This document shows, in pieces, positions 9,738 through 19,739 of a stretch of 64,000 nt of DNA. Location: positions 1,860,001 to 1,924,000 of the forward strand of contig CP073743.1 in the NCBI GenBank assembly GCA_024397935.1, in the 5' to 3' direction. The first letter of the stretch is position 1. Every line of letters starts with the position of its first letter. The notes under the pieces were generated by a model. The model ran no database searches. It saw nothing but the letters and a program-made list of their open reading frames with translations, and was not told where the DNA came from. The position numbers and the translations under genes are program-made. This stretch comes from a bacterium SCSIO 12844. GTDB lineage: Bacteria > Pseudomonadota > Gammaproteobacteria > Francisellales > Francisellaceae.

Positions 9738-10241
9738 CTACATAACTATACATTTACAGCCATTTTTAGGCTCTTTTTCATCATTAAATTCACTAAATAC
9801 TTGTCTTGGTACATGCACTTGATTTTGTTGTAATTTTTCATAGCTAAATTGGCTCATTGCTTCTTCTATGCTTGTTCTTCTAATGGGTACATTTACAATG
9901 ACAACATTGCTTAAGCCTTCTACTTGCTCTCTAAAATTATCACATCTAGTCTCTGTTGCAGAATACAAGATAAAGTTTGTTTGGGGATTTTGATTAATTG
10001 CAGCTAATAAGTTTTCTGAAATATACTCACCATTATCTAAATTACCATCACCAATATATAATTGATCAGGCTGTAAGTTATAACTATCCTCAAATTGAGG
10101 ATCAAAATATTTATCCATATCACTTTTGGCTTGTGGGGCTGGATAAAACTCCTCTATTTGGTTTGTATAGGATGATAACACTTTCATAAGTACTGCATGC
10201 GTGACTGACTTTGGTTTATTAGCTGTAATATAAAGCTTCAT
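9738..10241 (-). CDS. Unknown protein ending in a CaaX prenylation box; candidate host-lipidated effector
   Basis: This 167-residue soluble protein has no domain I recognise. Its last residues are NGCKCIVM, confirmed on the minus strand with TAG directly after the Met codon. C164-I-V-M167 is a textbook CaaX box; a terminal Met favours farnesylation. Cys162 two residues upstream recalls the palmitoylated cysteines of Ras proteins. Bacteria have no CaaX prenylation of their own, but Legionella effectors with CaaX boxes are lipidated inside host cells. There is no signal peptide or membrane segment. A consensus-like promoter precedes it, so it probably forms its own unit downstream of pyrG. Function unknown. 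Confidence 0.75.
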   Translation of the reverse strand: MKLYITANKPKSVTHAVLMKVLSSYTNQIEEFYPAPQAKSDMDKYFDPQFEDSYNLQPDQLYIGDGNLDNGEYISENLLAAINQNPQTNFILYSATETRCDNFREQVEGLSNVVIVNVPIRRTSIEEAMSQFSYEKLQQNQVHVPRQVFSEFNDEKEPKNGCKCIVM

Positions 10242-10274
10242 TTTTGCTTAAACAATTTGATTATTTTAAGTATG

Positions 10275-10302
10275 ATTATAATTAAAATAGATTTATATTC
10301 AA
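10275..10302 (-). promoter_or_regulatory. Candidate sigma-70 promoter for the CaaX protein gene
   Basis: On the minus strand, TTGAAT (10302-10297) and a perfect TATAAT (10280-10275) are separated by 16 bp. The start codon lies about 34 bp downstream of the -10 box. This suggests transcription independent of pyrG. Confidence 0.5.
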
Positions 10303-10390
10303 CTTGTTAATAGCAAACTCAAGTAAAACTAATGGGCATTATATTTAAAGAATTTTAATAAAGGTCGCATTTCTATAAATAAACAATAAA

Positions 10391-12049
<1,659 letters not shown>

Positions 12050-12128
12050 TTATCAACGCTGATACAGACTATCAGATAATATAGGTTACTACCAGAGATA
12101 AATGTAAAAAAGTTTACCTACAATAATA

Positions 12129-12782
12129 TTAGGAATTCAATATATTAGATGAATTACGTATTGAAACTTCATTATATAAACTTTGCTCAAGATTAATTAA
12201 TTGTGGTTGAACTAGCTCATTATTACTGTCAGGCTTGACATTCAATCCATTTGATGGCGCCTGATCAATTATTTGATGTATCTTGGTATTTCTTGTCAAA
12301 TCTCTTGGTATTTCTCTATGTATATTTATCGCTTCTATATCTGCTCCACACTCAATTAAAAATTCAACCATTTTAACATTTTGCTTTAAGGCGGCTATAT
12401 GTAATGGGGCATTGTTACTTAAAGCATTTGGTTGGTTAATAATATTATGATCCTTTTCATATAACGCCTTCACCACCGGCAAATGCCCATTTATAGCAGC
12501 TAAATGAATAGGCCCTTGTCCCCCATCACCTAAAGCATCAATATCTGCCCCATAATATGACAAGATTCCTACCATTCTGACGCTGCCTTTTTCTGCTGCT
12601 TTATGTAGTAAAGTATTATGATCTAAATCACGAATATTAACTAACTCTGGATCAGATTTTAATATTTGTGAAACTTTATCTATATCATCATCATCAACTG
12701 CCCAAAATAAATTTGCTGCATTATCTGTTTTTATTCTTTTTTGAGGATTTGAAGACTCTGTAGCAATTTTTCGTTTTCCCAT
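12129..12782 (-). CDS. Ankyrin-repeat protein with N-terminal bipartite nuclear-localisation-like signal
   Basis: This 217-residue protein has four recognisable ankyrin units between about residues 24 and 165: NTLLHKAAEKGSVRMVGIL, QGPIHLAAINGHLPVVKAL, APLHIAALKQNVKMVEFL, and a degenerate last one. Ankyrin repeats mediate protein-protein contacts. The N-terminus MGKRKIATESSNPQKRIK contains K3R4, ten residues, then KRIK (15-18), which is the spacing of a classical eukaryotic bipartite NLS. There is no signal peptide. A Shine-Dalgarno AAAGGA precedes the ATG. By analogy with ankyrin effectors of intracellular bacteria, host nuclear targeting is plausible but inferred. The C-terminal 50 residues have no recognised domain. 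Confidence 0.82.
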   Translation of the reverse strand: MGKRKIATESSNPQKRIKTDNAANLFWAVDDDDIDKVSQILKSDPELVNIRDLDHNTLLHKAAEKGSVRMVGILSYYGADIDALGDGGQGPIHLAAINGHLPVVKALYEKDHNIINQPNALSNNAPLHIAALKQNVKMVEFLIECGADIEAINIHREIPRDLTRNTKIHQIIDQAPSNGLNVKPDSNNELVQPQLINLEQSLYNEVSIRNSSNILNS

Positions 12783-12838
12783 TAATTAATATTCCTTTAT
12801 TAATTATTTTTTAAAAAAATTTTAAAGATAGCTTTCTA

Positions 12839-13306
12839 TTATACCACCAATAAATTCAATGCAAAAACAACTGCATCTTCTCTTGATTTACCATCAGCAC
12901 TAGGATAATACCCATTTCTAACATTCAACATTTCAAAGTCATTTAGTTTATATAACTCTATAGCTCGATTATTTGATAAGCGTACTTCTAAAAAAAGTTT
13001 TTCTGCTTTATTTTTTTTTGCTTGTTTAATTAAAAATGATAATAATTCACGACCATAACCATAACCTTGTAACTTAGGCTCTATACAAATACTTAATAAT
13101 TCAGCTTCATCCAAAATAATTGATAAAATACCAAAGCCAATTAGCTTTTCATCTTTAAACATGCCCCAAGCTCGTGTATGTGCTGCTAAAATACTATCTC
13201 GCATCATCGTCATCGACCAAGGTGGGTTATAAGTTTTGCGCTCGATCGCCATCATTGTACTCAACTGATCAAGACCGAGTGATAGAAACTGAGTTTCTGA
13301 AGACAT
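12839..13306 (-). CDS. rimI: Ribosomal protein S18-alanine N-acetyltransferase
   Basis: This 155-residue GNAT-fold protein has the acetyl-CoA loop LQGYGYGRELL and the conserved EVRLSNNRAIELYKLNDFE segment typical of RimI. The N-terminal half (MMAIERKTYNPPWSMTMMRD) also matches RimI. The family acetylates the N-terminal alanine of ribosomal protein S18. Its start overlaps the 3' end of holD by 38 bp, reproducing the holD-rimI pairing of gammaproteobacteria, which supports both calls. Confidence 0.9.
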   Translation of the reverse strand: MSSETQFLSLGLDQLSTMMAIERKTYNPPWSMTMMRDSILAAHTRAWGMFKDEKLIGFGILSIILDEAELLSICIEPKLQGYGYGRELLSFLIKQAKKNKAEKLFLEVRLSNNRAIELYKLNDFEMLNVRNGYYPSADGKSREDAVVFALNLLVV

Positions 13307-13697
13307 CTAACATCACCTGTTTTTTTATTTGTGGCTTTTGTAACATTGATTCAAACATTGTGCTGTTTATCTTAATCACACTAGCTGTATCCTGGCAAGT
13401 ACTTTGTGTGAAATTTATTACTAAATTTCCTGCGTAATTTAATTGTTTTTCTACGTTTTCTAAATCTTTTGCTAAATAAATGATTTTTGATTTACGTTGG
13501 TTGAACATCGAATTTAAAAACCAAAACATTAAATGTTTGATTTTTTTATTGTTTTCCCAAGATTTTGGACATAAACATAAAATATCAATTAACGACTTAT
13601 TTTCAAATGTTTGATCAGGTGCATAATAAAGCATTACATCTTTTTTTAAATGCCAACAGTCAAGTCCTAATGCCCTTAAATATTCCTCTTTCAACAT
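13269..13697 (-). CDS. holD: DNA polymerase III psi subunit, divergent
   Basis: This 142-residue protein starts with YLRALGLDCWHLK, which resembles the N-terminus of E. coli HolD (L-x-x-L-G-I-x-x-W-x-L-R). The C-terminal part ends in a helix followed by MLDVFRNS. Psi links the clamp loader to chi and to single-stranded DNA-binding protein at the replication fork. The family diverges fast, so much of the support comes from its position: it overlaps rimI by 38 bp, as in the conserved holD-rimI arrangement. GGAG lies 8 bp before the ATG. Confidence 0.65.
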   Translation of the reverse strand: MLKEEYLRALGLDCWHLKKDVMLYYAPDQTFENKSLIDILCLCPKSWENNKKIKHLMFWFLNSMFNQRKSKIIYLAKDLENVEKQLNYAGNLVINFTQSTCQDTASVIKINSTMFESMLQKPQIKKQVMLDVFRNSVSITRS

Positions 13698-13934
13698 GAC
13701 TGTTACTCCAAAATCAATCTCATTTTAAACAAAAAATAGTCTCTTATTCTTTAATAGTAATCAATTGATTAATAACACACAAGACTGAATTTCTATTTCA
13801 ATTTATACTAAAACAGATATAATTAAACACATAAACATTTGATAAATAAAGTGATTCATAGACAGGCTTTGCTTTAGCATTAAATTAGCTTATTATAAAT
13901 AGCTTATAAATAATCAATGAGGTATTAGAATTCC

Positions 13935-16900
13935 ATGTGGAATCTTTTTAGAACAAAACGATTTTTGCCTTTATTTATTGTCCAATTTTTAGAAGCACTT
14001 AATGATAATTTACTAAAATATGCATTTATTATCCTAATTACTTATACACTGAATTATGAAACATCCACTGTTAATGCTATCAATGCAATTGCTGGTGGTA
14101 TTTTCATACTTCCTTACTTTATTCTTTCTGCTTTTTCAGGTCAGCTAGCTGACAAATATAATAAAGCAACACTAATTCGGTGGATCAAAGTATTTGAAAT
14201 TGCTGCTATGAGCATCGGTGGGTTTGGTTTTTACTTTCAAAGTACGCCTATTTTATTATTTACCTTATTCTTATTAGGTACTCACTCTACTTTGTTTGGA
14301 CCAATTAAGTACTCCATCTTACCGCAACATTTAAAAGATAAAGAATTAGTTGCAGGTAATGCATTAATTGAAGGGGGTACTTTTGTTGCGATTTTAACTG
14401 GTACTATGCTAGGTAGTCAGTTATTTCCACTTCATTTTGGCCCAGAAATTGTTACAACACTTGGAATTGTATTAGCTGTAATTGGCCTTATGACTGCCTT
14501 TAAAATTCCACCAGCCCTCCCAGCTGATAAAGAGATTCAATTAAACCCAAATATTTTTGCTTCAACTTATCAAATTATCAAACGAACTAAATCAAATCGC
14601 CGTGTATTTATGGCAATTTTAGGTATTTCTTGGTTTTGGTTGGTTGCAGCATGTTACATGACATTATTTCCTGCATTTGTTAAAGATATTTTAGGTGGAA
14701 CGCCAACTGTTTTTAACTTTTTCATTATATTATTTTCAATTGGTATTGCAGTTGGTGCATTGATTAGTAATCGAATTCAGCGTGGAGAAATTAGTGCGCG
14801 CTATGTTCCTTTAGCTGCACTCTTAATGAGTTCATTTATGCTATTACTCTATTTTGCTAGCCATATTTATACCATAACGCATCCAAACTTAACGACAGAT
14901 CATCTAAATTTAAGTGAATTCTTATCATCAGGTACTGCATGGTTTGTATTTTTAATGACCTTTTTCATTTCCATTACTGGCGGTATTTATACCGTACCTT
15001 TATATGCAATGATTCAGCATTTAAGTAATGAAAAAGAATGCTCACGTACCATTGCTGCAAACAATATTATAAACGCACTTTTTATGGTGATTATGTCTGT
15101 TTTTGTGGCAATCTGGATGCAAGTATTTCAAATGTCAATTGGAAGCATCTTTTTAATACTCGCAATCCTAAATTTCTTTGTCAGTATCTACATTTGTCGA
15201 CTACTACCTGAAGATTTATTTAAATCCCTAGCAGAGCGATTATTAAAATTTTTCTATCGTGTTGAAGTTAAAGGTATTGATCATTATAAAGAAGTAGATG
15301 ATCGGGCATTAATTATTGCTAATCATACTTCATTTTTAGATGCATTATTACTGGCTGTATTCTTACCACAAAAGCCTATTTTTGCTATTAACACTTTCAT
15401 TGCTGAACGTTGGTGGGTGAAAATTTTCTTACCCCTAGTTGACGCTTACCCGATGGACCCAACAAACCCAATGAACCTTAAAGGTTTAATTAATGAAATT
15501 AAAAAAGGTAAGCATTGTGTTATATTTCCAGAAGGTCGCTTAACAATGACGGGCGCTTTGATGAAAGTTTATCAAGGTCCTGGTGTTGTAGCTGACAAAG
15601 CGCAAGCACCTATTTTGCCAATTCGAATTGATGGCGCAATGTATACACCATTTACACGCCTAAAAGGTAAAGTAAAAATACGCCTTTTCCCTAAGATTAC
15701 TTTACATATTTTACCACCAAGAGAATTTAAACTAAGTGATCAATTATCCCTACGAGAAAAACGTAAAATTGCTAGTCAAGAGTTATATGACTTAATGACA
15801 GATATGATGTTTGAATCAAGTCAAAGTCATAAACCACTAATTCAAGCATTATTTGACGCTAAGAAAACACATGGGGCTAGTACTAAAATAGCTGAAGATA
15901 TTAAGCGTCACCCAATTAGTTATCGTCAAATACTTAAAAAATCATTAATTCTTGGCGCGCATATTAAATCATTTAGTAGTAGGCAAAAAAATATTGCCCT
16001 ACTACTACCAAATATAAATGCAACCATTGTCAGCTTTTTTGCAACGCAAGCTGCACAATGTACGCCAATTATGCTGAACTTTTCTAGTGGTGTTAAAAAT
16101 ATACTAAGTGCTTGTCAAACTGCAAAAGCAAAAAATTTAATCACATCAAAAGCATTTATTGAGCAAGCTGAGCTTACTGAAATAGTTGAAGCACTCAAAA
16201 AAACAGGCATAATGATTCATTATCTTGAAAATATACCTGAAATACTAACTAACTGGGAAAAAGTAAAAGGTTTATTAAGCTATTATTTTTCAAGTATCTT
16301 TTTAAAACTCTATAAACGTCGTGTTAAACCAGATTCAAGTGCTATTATACTTTTCACATCTGGTTCAGAAGGCACACCAAAAGGTGTTGTTTTAAGCCAC
16401 AAGAATCTACAAGCTAATCGTTATCAGTTAACAGCTAAAATAGATTTTAATAAAAGTGATCGTATCTTTAATGCATTACCATTATTTCACTCATTTGGCT
16501 TAACTGTTGGTACACTTATACCTATTTTCTCTGGAGTTCCGGTCTTTTTCTACCCATCACCACTACATTTTAAAATTGTTCCTGAATTAGTCTATGATAC
16601 CAATTCAACCATTCTATTAGGCACTGATACTTTCTTAAATGGTTATGCACAACATGCACACCCATATGATTTTTATAATGTGCGTTATATTTTTGCTGGC
16701 GCTGAAAAATTAAAAGATGATACACGTAAACTCTATATTGAAAAATTTGGCTTACGTATCTTTGAAGGCTATGGTGCAACAGAAACAGCACCTGCACTTT
16801 CAATGAACACGCCAATGGAAAATAAAATAGGCTCTGTTGGCAAATTATTGCCTTTAATTCAATCAAAACTTAAACCGATTGAGGGCATTGATCAAGGTGG

Positions 16901-17360
16901 TAGACTTTGGGTAAAAGGGCCAAATATTATGACAGGCTATATGCTTTTTAATGAACCCGGTGTTTTACAACCTCTAAAAGATCACTGGTATGATACAGGT
17001 GATATTGTCACTATCGATGAACAAGGCTATGTTTTTATACTTGGTCGAGCCAAACGGTTTGCTAAAATAGCCGGTGAAATGATTTCATTAACTCAAATTG
17101 AAAATGAACTGACGAATCTATGGCCTAATTATTTACATGCGATTATCAATCTCCCGGATGAGAAAAAAGGTGAACGCTTAGTGCTTGTAACAAATTACCC
17201 TAATGCCGAACGTAATCAAATTAGAGAGCATTTTAAATCTATAGGCTTAAGTGAATTAGGTATTCCAAAAGAAATTATTATTCAAGATAATATACCACTA
17301 TTAGGTACTGGAAAAATTAATTATGTTGAGATTCAAGACCAGCTGAAGCGCCAAAACTAA
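13935..17360 (+). CDS. aas: MFS lysophospholipid transporter / acyltransferase / acyl-ACP synthetase fusion (Aas-type)
   Basis: This 1141-residue inner-membrane protein has three domains. Residues 1 to about 420 are an LplT-like MFS module with about 12 hydrophobic segments. Residues about 440-640 are a PlsC acyltransferase with the HX4D box NHTSFLD near 462 and FPEGR near 532. Residues about 660-1141 are an AMP-forming acyl-ligase with FTSGSEGTPKG near 806, EGYGATETAP and DTGDIV. In E. coli the transporter (LplT) and Aas are adjacent genes that import and re-acylate lysophosphatidylethanolamine; here all parts are fused, as in several gammaproteobacteria. It is transcribed divergently from holD across 237 bp, and its 3' end overlaps a pseudogene on the other strand. 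Confidence 0.93.
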   Translation: MWNLFRTKRFLPLFIVQFLEALNDNLLKYAFIILITYTLNYETSTVNAINAIAGGIFILPYFILSAFSGQLADKYNKATLIRWIKVFEIAAMSIGGFGFYFQSTPILLFTLFLLGTHSTLFGPIKYSILPQHLKDKELVAGNALIEGGTFVAILTGTMLGSQLFPLHFGPEIVTTLGIVLAVIGLMTAFKIPPALPADKEIQLNPNIFASTYQIIKRTKSNRRVFMAILGISWFWLVAACYMTLFPAFVKDILGGTPTVFNFFIILFSIGIAVGALISNRIQRGEISARYVPLAALLMSSFMLLLYFASHIYTITHPNLTTDHLNLSEFLSSGTAWFVFLMTFFISITGGIYTVPLYAMIQHLSNEKECSRTIAANNIINALFMVIMSVFVAIWMQVFQMSIGSIFLILAILNFFVSIYICRLLPEDLFKSLAERLLKFFYRVEVKGIDHYKEVDDRALIIANHTSFLDALLLAVFLPQKPIFAINTFIAERWWVKIFLPLVDAYPMDPTNPMNLKGLINEIKKGKHCVIFPEGRLTMTGALMKVYQGPGVVADKAQAPILPIRIDGAMYTPFTRLKGKVKIRLFPKITLHILPPREFKLSDQLSLREKRKIASQELYDLMTDMMFESSQSHKPLIQALFDAKKTHGASTKIAEDIKRHPISYRQILKKSLILGAHIKSFSSRQKNIALLLPNINATIVSFFATQAAQCTPIMLNFSSGVKNILSACQTAKAKNLITSKAFIEQAELTEIVEALKKTGIMIHYLENIPEILTNWEKVKGLLSYYFSSIFLKLYKRRVKPDSSAIILFTSGSEGTPKGVVLSHKNLQANRYQLTAKIDFNKSDRIFNALPLFHSFGLTVGTLIPIFSGVPVFFYPSPLHFKIVPELVYDTNSTILLGTDTFLNGYAQHAHPYDFYNVRYIFAGAEKLKDDTRKLYIEKFGLRIFEGYGATETAPALSMNTPMENKIGSVGKLLPLIQSKLKPIEGIDQGGRLWVKGPNIMTGYMLFNEPGVLQPLKDHWYDTGDIVTIDEQGYVFILGRAKRFAKIAGEMISLTQIENELTNLWPNYLHAIINLPDEKKGERLVLVTNYPNAERNQIREHFKSIGLSELGIPKEIIIQDNIPLLGTGKINYVEIQDQLKRQN

Positions 17361-18069
17361 TTTCTTGTTGAAGCCTGAATCTTGAAAATAAATAGTGACT
17401 CTTTTTTGAACTTTTTTGCTTTACGGTATTATCGCAATTATTAGACTTTACTTGATTAATTTTAGTTTTATAACTTTCTCTATCTGCATAAGTTTGGCCT
17501 TCACTATCCAATGCAAAAAATACGCTATTAGATTGATTATCAGCTTGATTGATCTCATATAAAAAATTAATGCATGTGTTTCTTTGTATTGTTCTAGCCA
17601 ATTTTTAATATCTTTTTCAGCTGAGTTATACTTGATATTTCCTTGACTAAAATAACCCCCGATAGGACCAACATGCAATAAAATTTTCACATGACTATTA
17701 TTTTTTGCAGTATCAAGCATTTGAGTAAATGCACAAGCAAAATAACTTTGATCAAATGACTTTAGAGATCTACTAATCTTAGGATCAAGTAATTGCTCTC
17801 TTTGATCAAAACTGAATTTTTTTATAATTTTGCAATAATTTTTCTATTTCACCTAAATTAGATGAATAGTGCTCACTAATTGAGTGACATATCGAAATTT
17901 GATCCAATTTATTACTTTCATTATAAACTAACACTCCAATGCCTAAACAATCACTAATGCCATCTGTATGTAAAATAGTAAAATTACCATTACACTTAGT
18001 ATTAGATACCACCCTATGGCAATTTGGTGCTCCTCTACATTGATCATCTGTATTTGTAATTATTTTCAT
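17317..18069 (-). pseudogene. Frameshifted gene of unknown function (two homopolymer shifts)
   Basis: Read in one direction this is a coherent protein of about 250 residues broken twice. The first frame starts at MKIITNTDDQ (18069, with GGGG in the Shine-Dalgarno position). It runs to an A6 run near 17827, where a one-base loss lets the frame continue through FSFDQREQLLDPK and LLHVGPIGGYF. At a T6 run near 17568 one extra base continues into LYEINQADNQSNSVFFALDSE, ending at 17317. The last stretch overlaps the 3' end of aas. A Lys/Ser-rich KQKSSKKSHYLFSRFRL lies near the C-terminus and recurs in similar form in other effector-like proteins here. Family not recognised. It could be sequencing error or phase variation rather than decay. 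Confidence 0.65.
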
Positions 18070-18170
18070 TAAACAACCCCGCATATATGAATCTTTGCTT
18101 CATGTATTATATGATATAAAAATAAACGTCAACCTCAAAATTAAAATTACCTAATTACCAACATAAACAG

Positions 18171-18222
18171 CTTGAGTAAACTTATCGTAAACTATAAAAT
18201 AACAATAAGTTAATTACTCAAG
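18171..18222. promoter_or_regulatory. Inverted repeat spanning the patatin promoter and ribosome-binding site
   Basis: CTTGAGTAA at 18171-18179 is perfectly complementary to TTACTCAAG at 18214-18222. The match continues inward (ACTTAT against ATAAGT) after a 3-base offset. The left arm covers the -35 box and the right arm runs into the Shine-Dalgarno CAAGGA. Because the left arm is upstream of the predicted transcript start, a DNA-level operator is more likely than an RNA hairpin. Confidence 0.4.
18172..18200 (+). promoter_or_regulatory. Candidate sigma-70 promoter for the patatin gene
   Basis: TTGAGT (18172-18177), a 17-bp spacer, then TAAAAT (18195-18200). The transcript would start near 18207, about 25 nt before the TTG start codon. 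The -35 box lies inside the left arm of the inverted repeat at 18171-18222. Confidence 0.5.
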
Positions 18223-18231
18223 GACGAAACA

Positions 18232-19155
18232 TTGACTACATGTAAAATCTTATCGATTGATGGTGGTGGCATTCGCGGTATTATTCCAGCGGTTATTTTA
18301 AAATGTATCGAAGATGAAATAAATACACCGATTTATGAAAAATACGATATCGGTGCTGGTAGTTCTGCAGGCGCATTAATTATGCTGCAATTAAATGGAT
18401 TAAAACTATCTGCAACAAGCATTTTATCAAATTTTACTGATCATAATATGATTGGGCAAATGTTCCATAAACGCCTTTTTAGATTTTTTTCAGTATTTTA
18501 TGGCCCCATTTATGATGGTACTTCAAAGTCTAAAATGATTGAATCTATTTTAAGTATTGATAGAAAGTTTATTAGTATTGAAAAACCGACATTAATTACC
18601 GCTTATGATTTAACCAATAAACAATCTGTCGTTTTTAAAAGTACCGGTGGTAGTGACTCAGAAAGAAATGCAACCATTGCCCAAGTTGCTGATGCATCCA
18701 GTGCAGCACCAACTTACTTTCCTCCTGTTAAAGTTGGTAATGACTGGCTAGTAGATGGTGGTATTGCAGCAAATGATCCATGTATGTGTGCATTAAGCTA
18801 TGCTTTAAAATTAGGCCATTCACTTGAAAATATTAAAATTTTATCACTGGGAACAGGTCTTTCAAAAAAACAGTCTAATATACGGAAAAAACATGTTCAA
18901 GACTCTGATCATTGGGGAAAGTTAAGTTGGCTTAAACATGGTATTATTGATGATTTGATGCGTGGTAATACAACGATTAGTGAATATCAATGCCGTACAT
19001 TATTAGGTAATAACCACTTACGTATTAACCCTGATATTGAAACTGCAGACCCTGCTATGGATAATATTACAGAAGATAATATTAAAAATTTAATTGATGT
19101 TGGTATTAAAGCCTATAGCCAATATCGAGAACAAATTATTGGTTTTTTATCTTAG
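18232..19155 (+). CDS. Patatin-like phospholipase
   Basis: This 307-residue protein begins at TTG with AAGGA 7 bases upstream. It has the oxyanion motif DGGGIRG (residues 10-16), the nucleophile elbow G-S-S45-A-G in GAGSSAGA, and the catalytic Asp in VDGGIAAND near residue 175, a complete Ser-Asp dyad. Patatin-like enzymes are lipid acyl hydrolases; in intracellular bacteria some (VipD, ExoU type) act on host membranes, and CapV-like members serve in antiphage CBASS. No cyclase gene is adjacent, so CBASS is not supported. There is no signal peptide. Substrate unknown. Confidence 0.9.
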   Translation: MTTCKILSIDGGGIRGIIPAVILKCIEDEINTPIYEKYDIGAGSSAGALIMLQLNGLKLSATSILSNFTDHNMIGQMFHKRLFRFFSVFYGPIYDGTSKSKMIESILSIDRKFISIEKPTLITAYDLTNKQSVVFKSTGGSDSERNATIAQVADASSAAPTYFPPVKVGNDWLVDGGIAANDPCMCALSYALKLGHSLENIKILSLGTGLSKKQSNIRKKHVQDSDHWGKLSWLKHGIIDDLMRGNTTISEYQCRTLLGNNHLRINPDIETADPAMDNITEDNIKNLIDVGIKAYSQYREQIIGFLS

Positions 19156-19220
19156 TTACATATAGCTATAATCATCGTATAATTAGTTTTTTTATTTATT
19201 TAGAAAATTGAGACTTTACT

Positions 19221-19739
19221 ATGAGTGATAAACCAAATCGTATTTTTATTATTGGGCATTCCGGCGCTGGTAAAGGCGTACTTGCTCAAGCTGTTGCTGA
19301 AAAATTAAACTGGAAATTTATTGATGCAGATTTTTCATTAGAACCCTCCATTGGCCAGTCTATGACTGATACTTTATCAGAGTCTGGAAAAAGTGCATTT
19401 CAACAAACTTTATCCAATATTTTAAAATATCAAACGACATTAGATAACATCGTTGTAACAACGGATGATAGTCTTATTGAGTTAGCTGAAAATCGCGCAA
19501 TTTTAAAATCCGAATTTAGCGTATTTCTTCAAGTCAGTTTATCTGTTCAACTTGATCGAATTGCTCATAACCGACCTTTATTGCCGAACAAACAATATAG
19601 TGATTTTTTATATAACTTTCGCACCAAAAGAGATCATCTCTACAATGAAGTTCAAAGTTATGCCTTAAGCTCTGATGATGGTGATATAGACCAACATGCC
19701 CAAGCTATCATTAAAGCATTTAATGCTAAAAATAATTAA
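19221..19739 (+). CDS. Shikimate-kinase-like P-loop protein with degenerate substrate motifs
   Basis: This 172-residue protein has a Walker A motif GHSGAGKG (residues 13-20) and the AroK-like order: FIDADFSLEPSIGQS where AroK has a DxD plus the segment leading to FRxxE, then a LID-like RIAHNRPLLPN. The glycine triplet of true shikimate kinases (TGGG) is replaced here by VVTTDDS, and the FRxxE motif is not clear. Shikimate kinase phosphorylates shikimate with ATP, but these changes make that activity doubtful. Its 3' end overlaps the next convergent gene by 4 bp. Confidence 0.6.
   Translation: MSDKPNRIFIIGHSGAGKGVLAQAVAEKLNWKFIDADFSLEPSIGQSMTDTLSESGKSAFQQTLSNILKYQTTLDNIVVTTDDSLIELAENRAILKSEFSVFLQVSLSVQLDRIAHNRPLLPNKQYSDFLYNFRTKRDHLYNEVQSYALSSDDGDIDQHAQAIIKAFNAKNN

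Noticed and set aside
16570-16866. 98-codon minus-strand open frame inside aas
   Set aside because: It lies fully within the conserved acyl-ligase domain on the other strand and has no recognisable product.
18232-19155. CapV effector of a CBASS antiphage system
   Set aside because: The patatin N-terminus resembles CapV, but no nucleotide cyclase or ancillary Cap gene lies next to it.
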